50,086 nt of DNA from Pseudomonadota bacterium (lineage in GTDB: Bacteria; Pseudomonadota; Alphaproteobacteria; Rhizobiales; Rhizobiaceae): assembly GCA_020161665.1 (NCBI GenBank), contig JAIUPA010000032.1, positions 1 through 50,086 of the forward strand. Reading direction: 5' to 3'. Positions 8,400 through 17,830 of this stretch are shown in pieces. The translations under genes and the position numbers were made by a program. Every line of letters starts with the position of its first letter. Within the stretch, counting starts at the first letter, position 1. The notes beneath the pieces were generated by a model, which searched no databases, was not told the DNA's origin, and worked only from the letters and a program-made list of their open reading frames with translations.

Positions 8400-9866
8400 T
8401 CAGCCGGCCAGATAGGTGTCGAGTGCGGCATTCATCCCCTTTTCGTGGATCATCGTCAGCCATCTCACGAAGGGCTCGGCAAAGCGCGGCTCGTCGCAAA
8501 GAGTGCCATAGATATGGCGCATGGCAAGCCATTCGCGAGGTTCCGTCCTGGATGCAAGAGCCCGCTCCTGAAGGTCGGCCCAGAAGGGGTCGTTCGGCTC
8601 GACCTTGCTGCCATCCTCACGGATGCCGGTGCAATAGCGCGCCCAGCAGGCGGAGACGAAGGCCAGACCATCGACCGGTGTACCGGCTTTCAGGCCGTCG
8701 AGCACGGACGGAACGATAAAGCCTGGATGGCGGCTGGAGCCGTCAAAGGCGACGCGCCGTGTGGTATCGACAATCGCCGGATTGGAAAAGCGCCGGTCGA
8801 TGAGATCGACATAGGCATCCGGCGTGAAGCCCGGCACAGGCTTCACATGCGGCATGATTTCCTGCGTTTCCACCTTTCGGAACAGGGCCCGCACCTTCGG
8901 ATGCTCCATGCAGCCGGAAATGGTTTCAATGCCCAGCACCTCGCCCACATCGGAAATCACCTGATGCCCGCCATTGAGAATGCGGATTTTCATGATCTCG
9001 AAGTCGTGGACATGGTCGGAGAAGGTCGCGCCCGCCCGGTTCCAGTCCGGACGACCGGCACAGAAATTGTCTTCAATCACCCACTGGCGGAAGTTTTCAT
9101 GCGTCACCGGCACCATGTCATCGATGCCGAAGCTCTGGGCAATCGCCAGTTCCTTCGGGCCGGTGGCGGGCACGATGCAATCGACCATCGAGTTCGGGAA
9201 GGTGCAATGCGTGCCGATCCAGTCGGCGAGCGAAGGGTCGGAAAGCCGCGCCAGCGAAACGATGGTCTGGCGCAGAATGTGGCCGTTACCCTGCAGGTTG
9301 TCGCAGCAAAGCCCGGTGAACGGGCCGATGCCGCGATCCCGGCGAAGCTTCAGCGCCGCGATCATCGCGCCAAACGCCGTGCGCGGCGCATCCGGGTGGG
9401 CCGCATCATGCACGATATCGGGATGGCGGGCGGCAAAACCCTTGGTGGCCGGGTCGATGTAATAGCCGCCTTCCGTCACCGTCAGCGCCACAATGCGGAT
9501 GGCCGGATCGGCCATCTTTTCGATCAACGGGCCATGGCCTTCAACAATCGGAATATAGTCGATCATCGAGCCGGTCACTTCCGCCGATTTTCCCGACGGG
9601 TCGAGTTCAATCAGCGTCGTGAGGTAATCCTGCGCCGCCAGTTTCAGGCGCTGCGCTTCGTCATAGGGACGAACGCCCGCACCGAGAATGGCCCAGTCAT
9701 GGTTCAGCCCCATCTCGAACAGCCGGTGCAGATACCAGGCCTGATGGGCGCGGTGGAAATTGCCAAGCCCGATATGGACGATGCCGGGGGTCAGCCGCGA
9801 ACGATCATAGGAAGGAACCTTGATGGTTCTGGGCAGGTCTTTGAGCGTTGCGTTTGAGAGTTTCAT
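8400..9866 (-). CDS. mtlK: Mannitol 2-dehydrogenase, long-chain family, 488 aa
   Basis: NAD-dependent polyol dehydrogenase of the mannitol dehydrogenase family (long-chain, zinc-independent), oxidising mannitol to fructose and often D-arabitol to xylulose. The N-terminal IVHIGLGNFHRAHQAWYL block (about residues 29-46) is the dinucleotide-binding region. The family signature around residues 280-300 includes KIRILNGGHQ, with the catalytic Lys. The start is separated from the smoS stop by one base, so translation is probably coupled. Length is normal for the family. Confidence 0.93.
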   Translation of the reverse strand: MKLSNATLKDLPRTIKVPSYDRSRLTPGIVHIGLGNFHRAHQAWYLHRLFEMGLNHDWAILGAGVRPYDEAQRLKLAAQDYLTTLIELDPSGKSAEVTGSMIDYIPIVEGHGPLIEKMADPAIRIVALTVTEGGYYIDPATKGFAARHPDIVHDAAHPDAPRTAFGAMIAALKLRRDRGIGPFTGLCCDNLQGNGHILRQTIVSLARLSDPSLADWIGTHCTFPNSMVDCIVPATGPKELAIAQSFGIDDMVPVTHENFRQWVIEDNFCAGRPDWNRAGATFSDHVHDFEIMKIRILNGGHQVISDVGEVLGIETISGCMEHPKVRALFRKVETQEIMPHVKPVPGFTPDAYVDLIDRRFSNPAIVDTTRRVAFDGSSRHPGFIVPSVLDGLKAGTPVDGLAFVSACWARYCTGIREDGSKVEPNDPFWADLQERALASRTEPREWLAMRHIYGTLCDEPRFAEPFVRWLTMIHEKGMNAALDTYLAG

Positions 9867-9867
9867 G

Positions 9868-10644
9868 TCAGCTCATCCAGTTCCCGCCATCGACATTATA
9901 TGTCTGGGCGACGATGTAATCGGCTTCCGGGGAGGCGAGGAAAATGGCCATGCCGGTCAGGTCTTCGGCGCGGCCCATACGCCCGAAGGGAACGGCCTCG
10001 CCCACTTCCATCTTCTTCTGGCCGGGCGCCTTGTTTTCATATTTGGCAAAGAAGGCATCGACGCCATCCCAGTGCTCGCCATCCACCACGCCGGGGGCAA
10101 TGGCGTTGACGTTGATGCCATGGCTGATGAGGTTGAGGCCCGCCGACTGGGTCAGGCTGATGACGGCGGCCTTGGAGGCGCAGTAAACCGCAACCAGCGG
10201 CTCACCGCGCCTCCCGGCCTGGGAGGCCATGTTGATGATCTTGCCGCCGCCGCCACGCGCGATCATGTGGCGGGCAACCGCCTGCATCGTAAAAAGCACA
10301 CCGGCGACATTGATGGCAAAGACGCGATCATAATCGCTCCGTTCGATCTCGGTGATCGGTGCCGCGGTAAAGAGTGCGGCATTGTTGATGAGAATGTCGA
10401 TCCGCCCCAGCCGCTCAACGGTCTGGGAAACAGCGGCCTCGATACTCTCCTGTCGCGTCACATCCATGGAAACGGCAATCGCCGCCTCACCAAGGGAGCG
10501 CGCCGCATCCTCGGCGCGCTTGAGATCGATATCGGCAATCGCCACCTTCGCGCCTTCCGCGACATAAGCCTTGGCAAAGGCAAGGCCGATGCCGCGGGCG
10601 GCGCCGGTGATCAACGCGCATTTCCCCTGAAGACGTCCGCTCAT
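9868..10644 (-). CDS. smoS: Sorbitol (L-iditol 2-) dehydrogenase, SDR family, 258 aa
   Basis: Short-chain dehydrogenase oxidising sorbitol to fructose. The start is placed at ATG 10644, whose ATGA overlaps the smoK stop by four bases; the longer open frame upstream reads through smoK and is not coding. Visible are the cofactor motif TGAARGIG (residues 13-20), NNA at 88-90, and the catalytic triad Ser141, Tyr154 and Lys158 (YCASK). Asp38-Ile-Asp40 after the second strand suggests NAD rather than NADP. Length equals known SmoS proteins. Confidence 0.93.
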   Translation of the reverse strand: MSGRLQGKCALITGAARGIGLAFAKAYVAEGAKVAIADIDLKRAEDAARSLGEAAIAVSMDVTRQESIEAAVSQTVERLGRIDILINNAALFTAAPITEIERSDYDRVFAINVAGVLFTMQAVARHMIARGGGGKIINMASQAGRRGEPLVAVYCASKAAVISLTQSAGLNLISHGINVNAIAPGVVDGEHWDGVDAFFAKYENKAPGQKKMEVGEAVPFGRMGRAEDLTGMAIFLASPEADYIVAQTYNVDGGNWMS

Positions 10645-11642
10645 CGAAGGGCCATCCCGTCCTTGTCGAAGCGATGGATATTCGCCTCGGAGGGGGTGAG
10701 ATAGACGGTATCGCCATGGTGCACGCTCACCTCGCCCGACGTTCTCACATTGAGCGTGCCGATGCCGTCGACATGGACGTAGCAGAAGGTGTCGGAGCCG
10801 AGGTGTTCGGAAACGCCGACCGTGCCCTTCCACTGACCACTTTCCTTGGAAAGGGCGAGATGTTCCGGGCGAACGCCGATGGCGTAAGCCCCGTGGCGGG
10901 CGGCTTCCTCGCCTTCCACGAAGTTCATCTTCGGACTACCGATGAAGCCCGCCACGAAGCGGTTGCGCGGTGTGCGGTAAAGTTCAAGCGGCGAGCCGAC
11001 CTGTTCGACATTCCCGGCCTGCAGCACGACGATCTTGTCCGCCATGGTCATGGCTTCCACCTGATCATGCGTCACATAAATCATCGTGGTCTTCAGCGAC
11101 TGGTGCAGCTCGGAAATTTCCAGTCGCATGTTGACGCGCAGCGCCGCATCGAGGTTCGACAGCGGTTCGTCGAACAGGAAGGCCGAAGGCTCGCGCACAA
11201 TGGCCCGGCCAATGGCGACGCGCTGACGCTGACCACCGGAAAGCTGGCCGGGGCGGCGGTCGAGATAGGGCGTGAGGTTCAGCACCTTGGCGGCGGCTTC
11301 CACCTTGCGGTCCTGTTCGGCCTTGTCGACACCCGCCATTTTCAGCGGGAAGGCGATGTTCTTGCGCACCGACATATGCGGGTAAAGCGCATAGGACTGG
11401 AACACCATCGCCAGACCCCGCTTGGCAGGCGCAATGTCCGTCACGTCTCGGCCGTCGATCTTCAGCGTGCCGCCGCTCACGTCTTCCAGACCGGCAATCA
11501 GTCGCAAAAGCGTGGACTTGCCACACCCCGAGGGGCCGACGAAGACGACGAACTCGCCGTCATTGATGGTCAGATCGATGCCCGGAATGACCTCGACATT
11601 GCCGTAGATCTTCTGAACCTTTTCAAGGGTAATGCTTCCCAT
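10641..11642 (-). CDS. smoK: Polyol ABC importer ATPase, MalK/UgpC type, 333 aa
   Basis: ATPase subunit of the sorbitol/mannitol importer. Walker [10 protein letters not shown] is at about residues 36-44, the signature [14 protein letters not shown] near 135-148, Walker [13 protein letters not shown] near 153-165, and the switch His follows in YVTHDQ. The C-terminal about 100 residues form the TOBE/MalK regulatory domain ([10 protein letters not shown]). It overlaps smoS by four bases and lies 12 bases after smoG. Confidence 0.94.
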   Translation of the reverse strand: MGSITLEKVQKIYGNVEVIPGIDLTINDGEFVVFVGPSGCGKSTLLRLIAGLEDVSGGTLKIDGRDVTDIAPAKRGLAMVFQSYALYPHMSVRKNIAFPLKMAGVDKAEQDRKVEAAAKVLNLTPYLDRRPGQLSGGQRQRVAIGRAIVREPSAFLFDEPLSNLDAALRVNMRLEISELHQSLKTTMIYVTHDQVEAMTMADKIVVLQAGNVEQVGSPLELYRTPRNRFVAGFIGSPKMNFVEGEEAARHGAYAIGVRPEHLALSKESGQWKGTVGVSEHLGSDTFCYVHVDGIGTLNVRTSGEVSVHHGDTVYLTPSEANIHRFDKDGMALR

Positions 11643-11654
11643 GGACTTAAATCC

Positions 11655-12485
11655 TCACTTCACCGCGCCGAAGGTCAGGCCGCGCACGAGTTGTTTCTGG
11701 CTGAACCAGCCCATGATCAGGATCGGAGCGATCGCCATGGTGGAGGCAGCACTGAGTTTGGCGTAGAAAAGGCCCTCGGGGCTCGAATAGCTGGCGATGA
11801 AAGCCGTCAACGGCGCAGCATTCGCGGCGGTGAGGTTCAGCGTCCAGAAGGCTTCGTTCCAGGCCAGAATGATGTTGAGCAGCAGGGTCGAGGCAATGCC
11901 CGGCACGGCCATCGGCGTCAGCACGTAAAGGATTTCCGCCTTGAGACTGGCCCCGTCCATCCGCGCCGCTTCCAGAATTTCGCCCGGAATTTCGCGGAAG
12001 TAGGTGTAGAGCATCCAGATGATGATCGGCAGATTGATGAGGGTCAGCACGATCACCAGACCGATGCGCGTATCCAGAAGCCCGGCATCGCGAAACAGAA
12101 GGTAAAGCGGCACGAGCACGCCGACCGGCGGCAGCATCTTGGTGGACAGCATCCACATCAAGACATCCTTGGTCCGCTTGCCCGGCACGAAGGCCATGGC
12201 CCAGGCGGCGGGAACCGCAATCACCAGACCGGCAAGCGTCGAGCCGACGGAAATGATGACCGAGTTCATGAAGTGACTGAAATAGTCGGATCGCTCCTGC
12301 ACCGCTGTGTAGTTCTCCAGCGTCCAGTGGAAGTTGAGAAACAGCGGCGGATCGGCAATGGCGTCCGCCTCCGTCTTGAAGCTGGTCAGAAACGTCCACA
12401 GGATCGGAAAGAAGATGGCAAGGCCTACACCCCAGGCGATGACGGTGAAGGCAATCTTGCGGGAAGTCTTGACTTGGCGTGCCAT
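11655..12485 (-). CDS. smoG: Polyol ABC importer inner-membrane permease, MalG type, 276 aa
   Basis: Binding-protein-dependent permease with six predicted membrane helices. The cytoplasmic EAA loop reads EILEAARMDGAS, the coupling site for the ATPase. The length, the N-terminal helix at about residues 12-32 and the conserved C-terminal end (VRGLTFGAVK) are typical of MalG-like CUT1 permeases. The ATG lies three bases from the smoF stop, so translation is probably coupled. Confidence 0.93.
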   Translation of the reverse strand: MARQVKTSRKIAFTVIAWGVGLAIFFPILWTFLTSFKTEADAIADPPLFLNFHWTLENYTAVQERSDYFSHFMNSVIISVGSTLAGLVIAVPAAWAMAFVPGKRTKDVLMWMLSTKMLPPVGVLVPLYLLFRDAGLLDTRIGLVIVLTLINLPIIIWMLYTYFREIPGEILEAARMDGASLKAEILYVLTPMAVPGIASTLLLNIILAWNEAFWTLNLTAANAAPLTAFIASYSSPEGLFYAKLSAASTMAIAPILIMGWFSQKQLVRGLTFGAVK

Positions 12486-12488
12486 GGT

Positions 12489-13361
12489 TCAGGCCTCCAG
12501 ATTCTTGCCGATCATCCGCATCAGGAAGATCGCGACGATATTGGCGAGGACAATGGCAACCACGCCGCCTGCCGAACCGCCACCCACGTCGAACTGCAAC
12601 AGCGACTGGGCGTAGATGAGGTAGGTGAGGTTGGTGGACGACGTGCCCGGACCGCCATTGGTGGTGACGAGGATTTCGGCAAAGACCGAAAGCAGGAAGA
12701 TCGTCTGGATCAGGATGACGACGGTGATGGCACGGGCCAGATGCGGCACCATGATATAGAAGAAGCGCGACAGCGGGCCTGCGCCATCCATTTCGGCGGC
12801 TTCCAGCTGCTCCTGATCGAGCGATTGCAGCGCGGTCAGCAAAATCAGCGTGGCAAAGGGCAACCATTGCCAGCTGACGATGCCGATGATCGAGGCGAGC
12901 GGGGCCTGCGCGAAGAAATCGTAAGGCTGCAGACCGAGCGCCTTGGCCGCATGGGCAAACAACCCGTTGACCGGATTGAGGAACATGTTCTTCCACACCA
13001 GCGATGACACCGTCGGCATGACGAAGAAGGGGGCGATCACCAGAATGCGCACCACGCCCTGCCCGAAGAAGGGTTGATCCAGCAAAAGCGCCAGAAAGAT
13101 GCCGCCGATGATGGTGATGACCAGCACGCCACCGACCAGCAGGAGCGTGTTGATCAGCGCGTCAAAGAAGGCCGGATCGGTGAGAAAGTACTGGTAATTG
13201 GCAAGGCCGATCCATTCCTCCATGCCCGGCATCAGCAGGTTGTAGCGCTGGAAGGAGAAATAGAGCGTCATCGCGAGCGGGACGATCATCCAGCCCAGAA
13301 GCAGCAGAACTGCGGGCGAGATCATCAGTCTGGCTGCGGCGCGGGAATGCTTCGTGGCCAT
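12489..13361 (-). CDS. smoF: Polyol ABC importer inner-membrane permease, MalF type, 290 aa
   Basis: Partner permease of smoG with six membrane helices and EAA loop EQLEAAEMDGAG. ATG 13361 is preferred to a TTG at 13382 because GAGG stands five bases before it. The N-terminus is short and basic, followed by the first helix (MISPAVLLLLGWMIVPLAMT). It is separated from the upstream binding-protein gene by 78 bases that hold a strong stem-loop. Confidence 0.93.
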   Translation of the reverse strand: MATKHSRAAARLMISPAVLLLLGWMIVPLAMTLYFSFQRYNLLMPGMEEWIGLANYQYFLTDPAFFDALINTLLLVGGVLVITIIGGIFLALLLDQPFFGQGVVRILVIAPFFVMPTVSSLVWKNMFLNPVNGLFAHAAKALGLQPYDFFAQAPLASIIGIVSWQWLPFATLILLTALQSLDQEQLEAAEMDGAGPLSRFFYIMVPHLARAITVVILIQTIFLLSVFAEILVTTNGGPGTSSTNLTYLIYAQSLLQFDVGGGSAGGVVAIVLANIVAIFLMRMIGKNLEA

Positions 13362-13401
13362 GGTTGCCTCGGCAATCGTCAAACAGAAAGGGAATGAAAA
13401 A

Positions 13402-13426
13402 GCCGGCGCCCGCGGGGAGCGCCGGC
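13402..13426 (-). other. Intercistronic stem-loop between smoE and smoF
   Basis: GCCGGCGC and GCGCCGGC pair perfectly around a nine-base GC-rich loop, with no T-run on either side, between the binding-protein gene and the first permease gene. In sugar ABC operons such stems commonly protect the upstream mRNA 3' end and raise binding-protein levels over the membrane subunits. The structure is seen directly; that role is inferred. Confidence 0.6.
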
Positions 13427-13439
13427 AAGGAGAGGCGGA

Positions 13440-14753
13440 TTACTTGATGTAACCGGCCTTGGTCATTTCACGCACGGTCAGGGCCTGCGCGTTTTCAAGC
13501 GCCTTGTCCGCCGTGATCTGACCGGCAAGCGCTGCCGAGAACTGCTGGCCGACAGCCGTGCCAAGGCCCTGGAATTCCGGAATGGCGACGAACTGCACGC
13601 CGACATAGGGAACCGGGTCGACGGTCGGATGCGTCGGGTCGGCCGCGTTGATCGACTCGAGCGTCATCTTGGCGAACGGAACCTTGGCGTATTCCGGGTT
13701 TTCATAAAGCGAGGTACGCGTGCCCGGAGGAACGTTGGCCCAGCCTTCCTTGGAGGCGACGAGGCTCAGATAGTCCTTCGACGTGGCCCATTCCACGAAG
13801 GTCTTGGCAGCCTCGACCTTCTTGGAACCGGCCGGAATACCGAGGTTCCAGGCCCACAGCCAGTTGCCACGCTTGCCAAGGCCCTTATCGGGCGCGAGCG
13901 CGAAGCCCACCTTGTCGGCCACCTTGGAGTCCTTCGGGTTGGTCACGAAGGAAGCGGCCACCGTCGCGTCGATCCACATGCCGCACTTGCCGGACTGGAA
14001 GAGCGCCAGGTTTTCGTTGAAGCCGTTGGCCGAAGCGCCGGGCGGGCCAAACTTGTTCATCATGTCGAGATAGTCGGTGAGCGTCGCCTTCCAGGCGGCG
14101 GTGTCGAACTGCGGCTTCCACTTTTCGTCGAACCAGCGGGCGCCGTAGGAGTTGGACATGGCGGTCAGGAAGGCCATGTTCTCGCCCCAGCCGGCCTTGC
14201 CGCGCAGGCAGATGCCGTACTGTTCCTTGCTCTTGTCCGTCATCTTTTCGGCGGCCTGCTTGATGAAGTCCCAGGTGGGCGCGGCAGGCATGTCGAGACC
14301 GGCGGCCTTCATCAGGTCGGTGCGGTACATGACCATCGAGGATTCGCCATAGAACGGGGCGGCGTAAAGCTTGCCCTCAATCGTCAGGCCGTTACGAATG
14401 GCCGGCAGAATGTCATTGGCATCATAGCTTGCGGGCAGATCGTTGAGGTCTGCCAGCCAGCCGCGCTGGCCCCAGATCGGAACTTCATAGGTGCCGATGG
14501 TCATCACGTCGAACTGGCCGCCCTTGGTGGCGATGTCCTGCGTAACACGCTGACGCAGAACGTTTTCTTCGAGCGTAACCCACTGCACCTTGATGTCGGG
14601 GTGCTTCTTGTTGAAGTCCTCCATGAGACCCTGCATGCGGATCATATCGCCGTTGTTCACGGTGGCGACGGTGATCGTGGTCTCAGCGAATGCGGTGGTG
14701 GAAAGCGCGCCAAGCGCGCACGCACCCATCAGGGCGCGAAGCTTCATATTCAT
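13440..14753 (-). CDS. smoE: Polyol ABC importer periplasmic binding protein, 437 aa
   Basis: Family 1 solute-binding protein for sorbitol/mannitol. The start is ATG 14753, with GGGAGG placed about six bases upstream; a longer frame from 14810 lacks support. The signal peptide spans about residues 1-24, ending AFA before ETTITVATVNN. The mature protein has the two-lobe binding-protein pattern, with VDPVPYVGVQFVAIPEFQ near the C-terminus typical of mannitol/sorbitol binders. It is the first gene of the polyol operon, directly after the operator-like palindrome. Confidence 0.94.
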   Translation of the reverse strand: MNMKLRALMGACALGALSTTAFAETTITVATVNNGDMIRMQGLMEDFNKKHPDIKVQWVTLEENVLRQRVTQDIATKGGQFDVMTIGTYEVPIWGQRGWLADLNDLPASYDANDILPAIRNGLTIEGKLYAAPFYGESSMVMYRTDLMKAAGLDMPAAPTWDFIKQAAEKMTDKSKEQYGICLRGKAGWGENMAFLTAMSNSYGARWFDEKWKPQFDTAAWKATLTDYLDMMNKFGPPGASANGFNENLALFQSGKCGMWIDATVAASFVTNPKDSKVADKVGFALAPDKGLGKRGNWLWAWNLGIPAGSKKVEAAKTFVEWATSKDYLSLVASKEGWANVPPGTRTSLYENPEYAKVPFAKMTLESINAADPTHPTVDPVPYVGVQFVAIPEFQGLGTAVGQQFSAALAGQITADKALENAQALTVREMTKAGYIK

Positions 14754-14772
14754 GGTAATCCTCCCGTTCGAA

Positions 14773-14788
14773 TTGAGCAATTGTTCAA
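14773..14788 (-). promoter_or_regulatory. Probable SorC-type operator before smoE
   Basis: TTGAGCAATTGTTCAA is a 16-bp palindrome with one mismatched pair, 20 bases upstream of the smoE ATG. Reading on the minus strand, an A/T-rich segment (14794-14810) that could supply a -10 element lies just upstream, so a repressor here would block initiation or elongation. The same TTGAGCAATT half-site recurs at about 14973, in the last codons of the regulator gene. The regulator upstream is the obvious candidate to bind. Confidence 0.55.
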
Positions 14789-14964
14789 TCCGTGAGTAAA
14801 TATTCGACATAGAACGAAAACGTCGTCAAGAGGGATTTCGTCAGCCGCAGGGGTAGAGGCATCACAAATGCGTGGCGGAAATCACCGGAAATTCAGCCGA
14901 ATGCGGCGATCAAAATTTAAAAAACAATCACTTCCCGCGATGCACAACGCAGGCAAAAAAGACG

Positions 14965-15927
14965 TCAATCCTTGAGCAATTTTCGCGCCGTCGTCTCGTC
15001 CGTGATCAATCCATGCATCAGTTTTCCGGTCAGTGCCGCCTTCAGCGGCAGCAATTTCGATGTGCCGCCCGCAACGCACAGCACCGACATCGAGCGTGTC
15101 GGAACCCGCACACCGACCATGCGGTGGTTGACGGGATGGTCGAGATAGACCCCGTCGCCGTTGAAAATGTGGCCGAGCATTTCGCCGACGGCCCCGGCGG
15201 CCTTCAGTTCGGCATGGTCTTCGCGCGTGATGAAGCCATCAACGAGAAGGGGGGCATTGTCATCCATCTGGCCGATGCCGACGATGGCGAGATCGGCGGA
15301 ACTGGCGAGAGTCCGCGCCGCGTGCACATGCGGCAGGCTGCGGAAAAGCTCGAGTTCGGACGCAGTGCGGGCTGCAACCGGAATGGCCATCTGGTAATGG
15401 GGTGCGCCTACTTTTTCGGCCAGACGCATGATGACTTCGAAGAACGAAGCCGAGCCGTCGGGCGCAACATTGCCGATCAGCGACACAAGCTTGTGGCGGG
15501 AACCATCCACAGGCTGCATGTGCTCGATCACCATGCGCAACGTTCGCCCGGTTCCAAGCCCAATGGTGCGCGGCTTTTCACCCAAGAAGAGGCGTTCGAG
15601 AACCGGGGCGGCAAAAGAGGCGATCCCCGTCAGCGGCTCGCTGCCCTCGCCAAGCGATGGCGCAACCCAGGCCGATTGCAGGCCAAAGCGGGCTTTCAAT
15701 TGACGTTCCAGGGTCAGACAATCGGCAATCGGATGGTCGATGCGCACCCTGACCAGCCCTTCGGCGGATGCGCGTGCCACAAGGCGCTGCACGCGCTGGC
15801 GGGAAATCCCCAGTTCGGCGGCAATCTGGTCCTGCGTCAGGCCGCCGACAAAGGAAAGCCATGCGGCACGGGCTGCGAGATCGCGCGGGGAAAGCTCATT
15901 GTCTGCCTCTGTCGTCTGCTTGGCCAT
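14965..15927 (-). CDS. smoC: SorC/DeoR-type sugar-binding transcriptional regulator, 320 aa
   Basis: An N-terminal helix-turn-helix (about residues 18-60; GLTQDQIAAELGISRQRVQR) is fused to a sugar-phosphate-binding domain of the SorC/CggR type, with the phosphate-loop segment IGLGTGRTLR near 141-150 and VGIGQMDD near 230. It is the predicted local regulator of the polyol operon, 211 bases upstream of smoE. Relatives respond to phosphorylated sugars. It follows the HAD gene by 14 bases, so the two are probably co-transcribed. The symbol follows rhizobial smo loci from memory. Confidence 0.85.
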   Translation of the reverse strand: MAKQTTEADNELSPRDLAARAAWLSFVGGLTQDQIAAELGISRQRVQRLVARASAEGLVRVRIDHPIADCLTLERQLKARFGLQSAWVAPSLGEGSEPLTGIASFAAPVLERLFLGEKPRTIGLGTGRTLRMVIEHMQPVDGSRHKLVSLIGNVAPDGSASFFEVIMRLAEKVGAPHYQMAIPVAARTASELELFRSLPHVHAARTLASSADLAIVGIGQMDDNAPLLVDGFITREDHAELKAAGAVGEMLGHIFNGDGVYLDHPVNHRMVGVRVPTRSMSVLCVAGGTSKLLPLKAALTGKLMHGLITDETTARKLLKD

Positions 15928-15941
15928 TCTGAATTTATCCC

Positions 15942-16613
15942 TCAGGTGCGCTTTTCCAGATTCGGGGCAAGCGCAAAGAAATCCGCAAATGATTTGAGCA
16001 CTTTATGGGGCTTCACCGCAAGCTCTGCCGTGTTGTCGGCATCGCGCAGATGGCTGCCGCCGGTAAAGCGCCAAACCTGCATGTTCGCGGCCAGACCACC
16101 TTCGATACCGACGGAGGAGTCCTCGATGACGAGGCAGTTCGAAGGCTCGACGCCGAAGCGGTCTGCGGCATGCAGGAAAATATCGGGCGCAGGCTTTCCG
16201 CGCTTCACTTCCGAAGCCGTGATGGCGCGACCTTCAAAAAGCGGGGCGAGGCCGGTGATCGCCAGCGAGTGACTGAGCCGCTCCGGGCTGGAACTGGTGG
16301 CAAGGCAATAGGGAACGGCAAGGCGCGTGATCACATCACGAACATGCGGCATTACCTGCAATTCACGCCTGAAGGCATCGAACAGCTGGCTGCGATAATA
16401 GGCTTCGAAGCCGTCGGGGAGCGGAATGCCGAAATCCGCCTTCACGCGTTCGACGGCCACGCGGTAGCTGCGCCCCAGAAAATGGCGCGTCACATAGGCG
16501 GTGTCGATGAAGACGCCCTCTGTTTCCAGCGCGCTGACCAGCGTTCGGGTCGAAATCACCTCGCTATCCACCAGCACGCCGTCACAATCGAATATGATCA
16601 GTTCGCAGTTCAT
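15942..16613 (-). CDS. HAD-superfamily (subfamily IA) phosphatase, 223 aa
   Basis: Haloacid dehalogenase-like hydrolase. Motif I FDCDGVLVDSE (about residues 8-18) holds the nucleophile Asp9 and acid/base Asp11. Motif II ATSSS is near 105-109, the motif III Lys lies in KRGKPAPDIF, and motif IV is VIEDSSVGIEG. This pattern matches beta-phosphoglucomutase/sugar-phosphatase relatives. ATG 16613 is chosen because the longer TTG-started frame has no support, though the GGAGG upstream is about 11 bases away. Lying just before the polyol regulator, it may dephosphorylate a sugar phosphate, perhaps the inducer or a toxic intermediate; this is inference. Confidence 0.82.
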   Translation of the reverse strand: MNCELIIFDCDGVLVDSEVISTRTLVSALETEGVFIDTAYVTRHFLGRSYRVAVERVKADFGIPLPDGFEAYYRSQLFDAFRRELQVMPHVRDVITRLAVPYCLATSSSPERLSHSLAITGLAPLFEGRAITASEVKRGKPAPDIFLHAADRFGVEPSNCLVIEDSSVGIEGGLAANMQVWRFTGGSHLRDADNTAELAVKPHKVLKSFADFFALAPNLEKRT

Positions 16614-16691
16614 GACCGCGAAGTCCTCCCCGTCCGGTCCTGATTCTCCCGCGCGAGACAATCACGCCGGCGCTTGACCCGTCCAGTCCTA

Positions 16692-17594
16692 TTAAGCGCC
16701 GCGTGTGAAGAGATTTTGATTCGAGCGCGCCGTCTTCAAGATGAAATCGGTGAGCGAGCGAATACGGGGAACGTCGGCCAGATCCTGATGCGAGGTCAGC
16801 CAATAGCCGCGTTTCAGCTCCACCTCCTCCGGCAGAACGATCACAAGTTCGGGAAATCGCGTGGCGATGAAGTTCGGCAGAATGCACAGGCCACGCCCGC
16901 TGAGCGTCGCCGTCAATTGTGCAAAAATGCTCGAAGACTGGAAACCGGCCCGCAAACCCGTGTGCACATCACGCAGATAATCAAGGCCCGGGGAGAAGAT
17001 CAGATCCTGCACATAGCCAATGAAGAAATGGGACAGAAGATCCTCCCGGCGGGTGATCGGCGGATGGCTTTCGAGATAGGATTGCGCGGCATAAATATGC
17101 AGCGTGTAATCCATGATCTGCTGGCTGACATAAGGCCCCGCTTTCGGTGGATCGAGCGTCACCGCCACATCCGCTTCTTTACGCGAAAGCGCCATGATCT
17201 GCTGGATGGTGATCAGTTCCAGCGTGATATGCGGGTGCGTCAGCGCGAATTCCTTCAATCTTTCAACGAAGAAGAAGTTGGCAAAGCCTTCCGGTGCGGA
17301 AAGGCGCACAACACCGCGAAGCAGGCTTCCACCTTCCGAAATGTCGGACTGCAGGCGCTCGGCCTCGGCCTCGATCCGTTCGGCCATCTCCACCAGACGA
17401 CGCCCGACGGTCGTCAGTTCGTAACCGCGCGGATTGCGCTCGAACAGCTTGACCTTGAGCGTGAATTCCAGCCGGTCGATATGGCGCGAAACGGTTGCAT
17501 GGCTGCTGCGCAGCGAACGGGCCGCGCTGGACAGCTGCCCCGTGCGCGCCACGGCCAGAAAGTATTGCAGGTCATCCCAGGTAAAAAGCGTCAT
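16692..17594 (-). CDS. LysR-family transcriptional regulator, 300 aa
   Basis: N-terminal winged helix-turn-helix (about residues 5-62; TWDDLQYFLAVARTGQLSSA and HATVSRHIDRLE) with a LysR substrate-binding domain. ATG 17594 is used; an in-frame TTG at 17612 is less likely. It is divergent from the long ABC-importer/catabolic run starting at 17831, which is normal placement for a LysR activator of that run. It sits 78 bases before the HAD gene on the same strand. The effector is unknown, but would be predicted to be the substrate or an intermediate of the downstream pathway. Confidence 0.88.
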   Translation of the reverse strand: MTLFTWDDLQYFLAVARTGQLSSAARSLRSSHATVSRHIDRLEFTLKVKLFERNPRGYELTTVGRRLVEMAERIEAEAERLQSDISEGGSLLRGVVRLSAPEGFANFFFVERLKEFALTHPHITLELITIQQIMALSRKEADVAVTLDPPKAGPYVSQQIMDYTLHIYAAQSYLESHPPITRREDLLSHFFIGYVQDLIFSPGLDYLRDVHTGLRAGFQSSSIFAQLTATLSGRGLCILPNFIATRFPELVIVLPEEVELKRGYWLTSHQDLADVPRIRSLTDFILKTARSNQNLFTRGA

Positions 17595-17606
17595 CGCACC
17601 ACATCT

Positions 17607-17631
17607 GTTCAAAAATGAACGGAACCTGTTC
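17607..17631. promoter_or_regulatory. GTTC/GAAC operator-like repeats before the LysR gene
   Basis: Two nested palindromes stand directly before the LysR start codon: GTTCA-N4-TGAAC at 17607-17620 and GAAC-N2-GTTC at 17622-17631. The four half-sites GTTC, GAAC, GAAC, GTTC give an overall mirrored layout. This fits LysR binding at the divergent region and autorepression. The remainder of the gap (17632-17830) shows no other clear structure apart from the GGGAGG ribosome site of the next gene. Confidence 0.5.
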
Positions 17632-17830
17632 GCAATTTGCTAACGCCCTGCTCTTGTGTCAACGGGTGATTTAAAGAAGTCTAGGGATGGAAGTGCCGCT
17701 TTGAGGAGAGCGGCCTGACCGTTTTTAGACAGTTCGCCGGAAATCGCCGCGTCACTGTCGAAAAGGAGGATTGGCGGCCCGCACTCCGCGAGGTCGCTTT
17801 GGCAACCGCAATCTCTGGGAGGAGAACGCA

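Noticed and set aside
10645..10833. N-terminal extension of the sorbitol dehydrogenase
   Set aside because: The extra 63 codons lie inside smoK in another frame and have no SDR similarity; ATG 10644 gives a normal-length protein with a typical four-base overlap.
10674..13007. A 777-codon plus-strand open frame across smoK, smoG and smoF
   Set aside because: Antisense to three conserved ABC-importer genes; the translation is rich in His, Arg, Asp and Gly with no recognisable motif.
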